Both the position numbers and the translations under genes were made by a program. Shown piece by piece: positions 58,782-64,000 of a stretch of DNA of 64,000 nucleotides; positions within the stretch are counted from its first letter, which is position 1; every line of letters begins with the position of its first letter. The DNA comes from Lota lota. Taxonomy: Eukaryota; Chordata; Actinopteri; Gadiformes; Lotidae. The stretch covers positions 1,329,001-1,393,000 of the forward strand of contig JACYXH010000109.1 of assembly GCA_026745465.1 (NCBI GenBank). The letters run 5' to 3'. The notes beneath the pieces are model-generated. The model made no database searches, was not told where the DNA came from, and saw nothing but the letters and a program-made list of their open reading frames with translations.

Positions 58782-60241
58782 ATGCATGGATTATCTAAAG
58801 CGTGTGTTCTTTTAACATGGATGGTCTCATTTACAGCAGTGACAGGCCAAGGTAAGAACACTTTTAAAGGACACTTACTTAGCCACAGATAGCTTCGATA
58901 GTTCTGTCTCATTGTTTCAGTTGTGGTTTGTATGTGATCGGGCTTCGGGTAAAGTCAGAGAAGCTTGATAATTAAACACATATGATATTTAAAACTATTA
59001 ACACACAGCCAAAATTGCAATTATTTTACAAATGTAGGCATTTTAGTCTCTTTCCTTGGTATATTGATGAAAATATATATATTTTAAGCCTCAATGATCT
59101 CAATGTTTTTGGATTGTTAATCAGTAACATAAAACATACAATTTACTGCCTAGCGGTCATTTTCTTCTGCTACATTGGACCTTTGTGGGGTCCATTTAAA
59201 ATAGTTAGTTAGTTATTTAATATTATACTAGATTAGGTTTGTGTCAGTGAGCATGGTCAAAACGTAACTAGTTTTGAATACCTGAATTGGAGACCCATAG
59301 TTAAGGATACGTGCATGACAATCTGTACAATTCCCAAGCATCATTAGTCTACATTAAGTTAATTATGCTGCAGGCCCTGCACAGACCAATGTAGTTCACT
59401 GTGTGTATTCAAAGCAAAGGATTTTTTTTTTTAAATATATATACATCCCCCAACCAAAGTCTGTATCGTATGGCCATATAACAATATGAGGAAAATACAT
59501 GGCCTTCTTCTAAATAAATTGTTGATAATGATATTGACTGATAAAAACCTCAGCTTTCTAACCTTTACTTCCAATATAGATTGTACCATCAGTCATTTCA
59601 AAAATGGCCCCCTGTCGGATTCAAATTTTGACACCATAGGAATGGAGGAAACTTATTCTAATGAAAAGCAGACCATAGTTCCCTGCAAACTTGGGTTTAC
59701 TGGTTTCTTCAAAATAAAATGCAGTAGTGGCCAATGGACCAAAGTCTTTGGTGATAAATGTACACGTAAGTTTATTTTTGTTTTTCTGGTGTATATGTTT
59801 ACTATGTACTATGTATCTTCACACAGAAAAATTCTGCCCTGAGTCCTTTTAAGAGTACAACCTTTTGCAATGATTCATGTCTTCTGTGCTCATACTTGTG
59901 ACTGTTCAAAATGCATTTCTTCCAGCAAAACCATGCGGTCATCCTGGCGAGTCCCTGAATGCAGACTTCACGCTGGTTTCAGGCACAGATTTTGTGTTTA
60001 CGTCTGTAGTGCATTATAAATGCCACGAAGGGTATCAACCGTCCATTTTCTCCATTCATTTCTTTAACATGTTTAACAACTAAAAATAGTTTGCAATATG
60101 ATAAATCAAAAAATAAATGGTACCATTTACATGTCGTTATTGTGTTCACTGTGTTTCTCCTCAGTTACATAATGGTCAGCAGGAACCCCAACCGCAGATG
60201 CTTGGACCAGGGTTGGAGTGGGAACACACCTACTTGTGAAG
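58782..60241 (+). CDS. Complement factor H-like gene, 5' end: signal peptide, CCP1, split CCP2
   Basis: Secreted complement regulator of the factor H family by architecture. Exons: 58782-58851 (signal peptide, MHGLSKACVLL..., 23 codons plus one base), 59580-59765 (CCP1, DCTISHFKNG...KCSSGQWTKVFGDKC), 59926-60031 and 60165-60241 (CCP2, KPCGHPGESLNADF...YKCHEG, then YIMVSRNPNRRCLDQGW...TPTC). All GT-AG; phases 1, 1, 2, 1. CCP2 is split after the HEG glycine codon (GG|T), and human factor H CCP2 (PCGHPGD...NEG|YQ) is divided over two exons at the same place. This position-specific match is the main reason for the family call. The exon 60165-60241 ends with a GTAAG donor, so the gene continues; a Tc1 element fills the next intron and later exons must lie right of the window. 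Confidence 0.88.
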
Positions 60242-60711
60242 GTAAGAACCAAGCCAAGATGGATTTTTGTATTTATGTAACAAGGGGAACCTTATGAGAC
60301 CAAGGTGTCATTTTCAAAGGTGCAGGAAGGAACAGACAAGGACAGTTCACAGTATATATATATACACATATATTGTCTGCTTTGATCCTATATCCTCATG
60401 AGACGATCCAGATGTTCAAGTTTGCGTTTCACAATGAATACCAATCTGGCCTTGGCTGGGCAGCAGTTGATTTCCAAATATGGGCACCCCCTAATGTTGT
60501 TTAAAAAAAAAAGAATCCAGCCAATCAGAGTGACATGTTGCTCTCTTCACCCTTGCCGAATCCGACATTTTTGGCCAGAGTGATCTTCAGAGAGAAACAG
60601 AATCTGATCTTGCGAGATCCGGATGGTCTAACAAGGCTAGTGTGATCCAGTCGTGGCTGCATGTCTGATAGAACCCAGATCAAAGTTGAATAACAGAAGA
60701 GAAGAGAGGTA
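60242..60711. other. Intron of the factor H-like gene before the Tc1 insertion
   Basis: Short (TA)n near 60355. The 60440-60650 stretch has phrases (CAGCCAATCAGAGTGACA, GAGATCCGGATGGTCTAACA) that resemble interspersed repeats, but I cannot name a family. No CCP pattern seen. Confidence 0.5.
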
Positions 60712-60925
60712 CAGTGAGGGAAAAAAGTATTTGATCCCCTGCTGATTTTTTACATTTGCCCAATGACAAAGACATAATCAGTCTATAATTTTAATGGTAG
60801 GTTTATTTGAACAGTGAAATAGAATAACAACAAATATATCCAGAAAAACGCATGTAAAAAATGTTATAAATTGATTTGCATTTTAATGATGGAAATAAGT
60901 ATTTGACCCCTCTGCAAAACATGAC

Positions 60926-61942
<1,017 letters not shown>

Positions 61943-61945
61943 GAT

Positions 61946-62472
61946 TGTTATAGTACGGAACGAGGGACCCAAATACAAGACACAGGAGACAGAGACAAAG
62001 GAGGGTTCAAAGGGATTTATTCACGGAAAGCAGACAGGGGCTGGGCTAGTCGTGGTAAGGCGGGCAAGAGTTCGGCGGCAGGCGGACAGTCAGGCAGACA
62101 GGGGCTAGGCGATAGGCAGGTGGTCGGGCAGGCGTAGGTTTGGTAACAGGTGAGTAATCAGGCAGACGAGGGCTAGACGATTGGCGGGTGGTCGGGCAGG
62201 CGTAGTTCACAACAGGTACAGTAATCCGGAGGAAAGCTGGACACAGGAAGAGGGCAAGTTAGGGACAGGCAGGGAGAGAATCACGAAAGTCAGAATTGCG
62301 GGAACGAAGATACTACCGGGTGGAAAGTACAACGAACTGGCGCCGGTTACTAGGAAATGCGGTGGAGAAATAGGGTGCGTAGATTGATTATTGCTGGCAG
62401 GTGTGTAAAAAAAAAGCACGTGGAGAGGTGGCAGCCGGCGCATGCTAGGTGGTGGCAGTGGACGGAGTAACA
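61946..62472 (-). mobile_element. Solo LTR nested in Tc1, 3 bp upstream of its start codon
   Basis: 527 bp, TGTTATAG...GAGTAACA on the plus strand, with TG/CA ends. Flanks ATGAT (61941-61945) and ATGGT (62473-62477) form a 4-of-5 target-site duplication. AATAAA on the minus strand (complement of TTTATT near 62018-62023) sets the orientation. Both ends match the LTR at 10870-11375 in reverse complement (for example CACCTAGC..GCGCCGGCTGCC near one end). Confidence 0.88.
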
Positions 62473-62823
62473 ATGGTGGAGAGTTTGGAATCTGATTGAT
62501 TGCTTCTGTGGACAGGTGTCAGTAACAAACTGAGATTAGGAGCGCTCCCTTTAACAGTGTGCTCCTAATCTCAGCTCGTTACCTGTATAAAAGACACCTG
62601 GGAGCCAGAAATCTTTCTGATTGAGAGGGGGTCAAATACTTATTTCCCTCATTAAAATGCAAATCAATAAATACAATTTTTGACATGCGTTTTTCTGGAT
62701 GTATTTGCTGCTGTCTCTCACTGTTCAAATAAACTTACCGTTAAAATTATAGACTGATCATGTCTTTGTCAGTGGGCAAACATACAAAATCAGCAGGGGA
62801 TCAAATACTTTTTTCCCTCACTG

Positions 62824-63157
62824 TAACCAAGATAAACTATAGATAAAAAATAACTAAATGCTCCTGGTTTTGATGCAGGAAGGACCAACCAACTTTTTGT
62901 ATAACTGGCATCATTACTTGCTCTATTTTAGCAGATTGTATTGGGGAAGGTTACGGTCTGAGGTAGCCTCATCAGACCATCCTGATCTTGATCTAGATCA
63001 GTCAGGCCTCGATCCCGTTGAAAGCCTTTTCCATACATTTTAAAATGATAGGACCAATCAGCGCTAGGGGGAGAAAGTTTTAGTTCATGACGAAGCAATG
63101 AGCGCCACAGACTGCATTATAAGAAAAAACAACGGTCGCACCCATGGAAAGTCTGCA
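62824..63157. other. Intron of the factor H-like gene after the Tc1 insertion
   Basis: No CCP pattern or other exon recognised. A GATCTTGATCTAGATCA near-palindrome lies at about 62983-62999. Confidence 0.5.
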
Positions 63158-64000
63158 GACCATCAACTCTTTTTTAAATCCAAAATAGACTGAATAGCAA
63201 TGTTAAAAGATTAAAGCAGCAGTTGGTAAAATTAAGAGGTAATTCCACAAAAAAGAAAACCTCCCCCTGCCCTAAGAATCTTCCACCAAATGATATCCAA
63301 TTATGCACGTGCAGATCAGTGCACTTGGAAAACCAGCCCTGATTGGTTGATTTTTGGGCAGGGGGTTGAGCAATTTTTGGTCAACCCAACAAAACATTCA
63401 TAAGGCACTTGTATAAATGTTTTTTTTTTTTGCAGAACATTTGATTTACGGACAGCTGGAATGTTATGAGTAATTTGATCATTTTGACTTAATTAAGCTT
63501 GTCTAAGAGGAGAATATGTTTTTGCAATATTCTTCACAACACGTTCTTATTGTTCTCTCACTGGGGAATGTTAAGCGAAGAGAGCAAGAGCCTCGGTCTG
63601 ATTGGCTGGAGTTTTTGAACAAAGTAAGGCCGTGCCCATATTTGCGAATAAATTACTGCCCAGCCAAGGCCAGACTTATATTCATTGCGAAATGCAAAAT
63701 TGAATATCTGAAGAAGATAGGTCTGAGGACCTTTGAGCGACTTACATTAATCAAAGATGGCAGCAGGGATTTTTCTACAGTGGGGGAATGCCGAGGTGAA
63801 GTCTGAGAGAGCTTATCTCAGCCAACTTTATCTTGTTATCTCTTTATCTCCTTCCTTAATCAGATATACACTCATCAGGGCCTTATGATCCCTGGTTATG
63901 TCTTAGTCGGTCATTGCTCCAAGCTGGAGAAATAAAAATGGGTGCAGCGCACTTGGCTGAACTCCATCATAAGGCTTTCAGTAGTTGACATATGTAAGAG
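63158..64000 (+). repeat. Right copy of the 0.85-kb duplicated block, cut by the window edge
   Basis: Matches 52394-53244 in order and orientation up to the last base shown. By analogy with the left copy, the next CCP exon would be expected about 230 bp beyond the window end. The exon-like segment is at 63864-63993, four substitutions away from the left copy. Confidence 0.95.

Overview
The window is eukaryotic and most likely from a teleost fish. Genes are split by GT-AG introns, microsatellites of (CT)n, (CA)n and (TATC)n are long, Tc1-like DNA transposons and solo LTRs are abundant, and the recognisable genes are vertebrate. The species cannot be fixed from the sequence.

Layout. 1-15.0 kb is gene-free: microsatellites, a solo LTR with target-site duplication (6.2-6.7 kb), a decayed LINE (8.6-9.7 kb, minus) and a decayed Ty3/gypsy element (10.6-13.5 kb) that was itself hit by a solo LTR. 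15.0-24.5 kb is the nine-exon gene ebna1bp2 (plus strand, 307 aa, nucleolar pre-60S ribosome assembly). 24.7-28.3 kb is the four-exon ciliary gene cfap144/fam183a (minus strand, 136 aa). The two genes lie tail to tail with about 240 bp between their stop codons. 28.3-44.5 kb is a mobile-element zone: an ISL2EU-like remnant, a palindromic MITE nested in another, a 61-bp minisatellite, a hAT fragment split by a solo LTR, an apparently intact Tc1/mariner transposon (41.6-43.2 kb) and a tRNA-derived SINE. 44.6-47.1 kb is a three-exon DMRT2-type transcription factor gene (minus strand, probably dmrt2b) with a 61-bp G-rich tract just upstream of its start codon. 47.3-52.4 kb has rearranged solo LTRs and dispersed repeats.

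52.4-64 kb is a complement-regulator-like region on the plus strand. Three single-exon sushi/CCP domains lie at 53.5-56.0 kb. A separate factor H-like gene starts at 58.8 kb with a signal-peptide exon, CCP1, and CCP2 split over two exons exactly as in factor H. About 850 bp upstream of the first CCP group is repeated almost unchanged at the right edge of the window, about 10.76 kb away. This points to a tandemly duplicated CCP locus that continues outside the window. A Tc1 element with dead transposase, itself hit by a solo LTR, sits in the downstream intron.

The host genes are unrelated in function (ribosome biogenesis, cilium, developmental transcription, complement control). I found no convincing new molecular system. 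The most interesting material is the duplicated CCP locus, a possible unrecognised exon in its repeat unit, the intact Tc1 element, and the series of nested LTR insertions whose target-site duplications can still be read.
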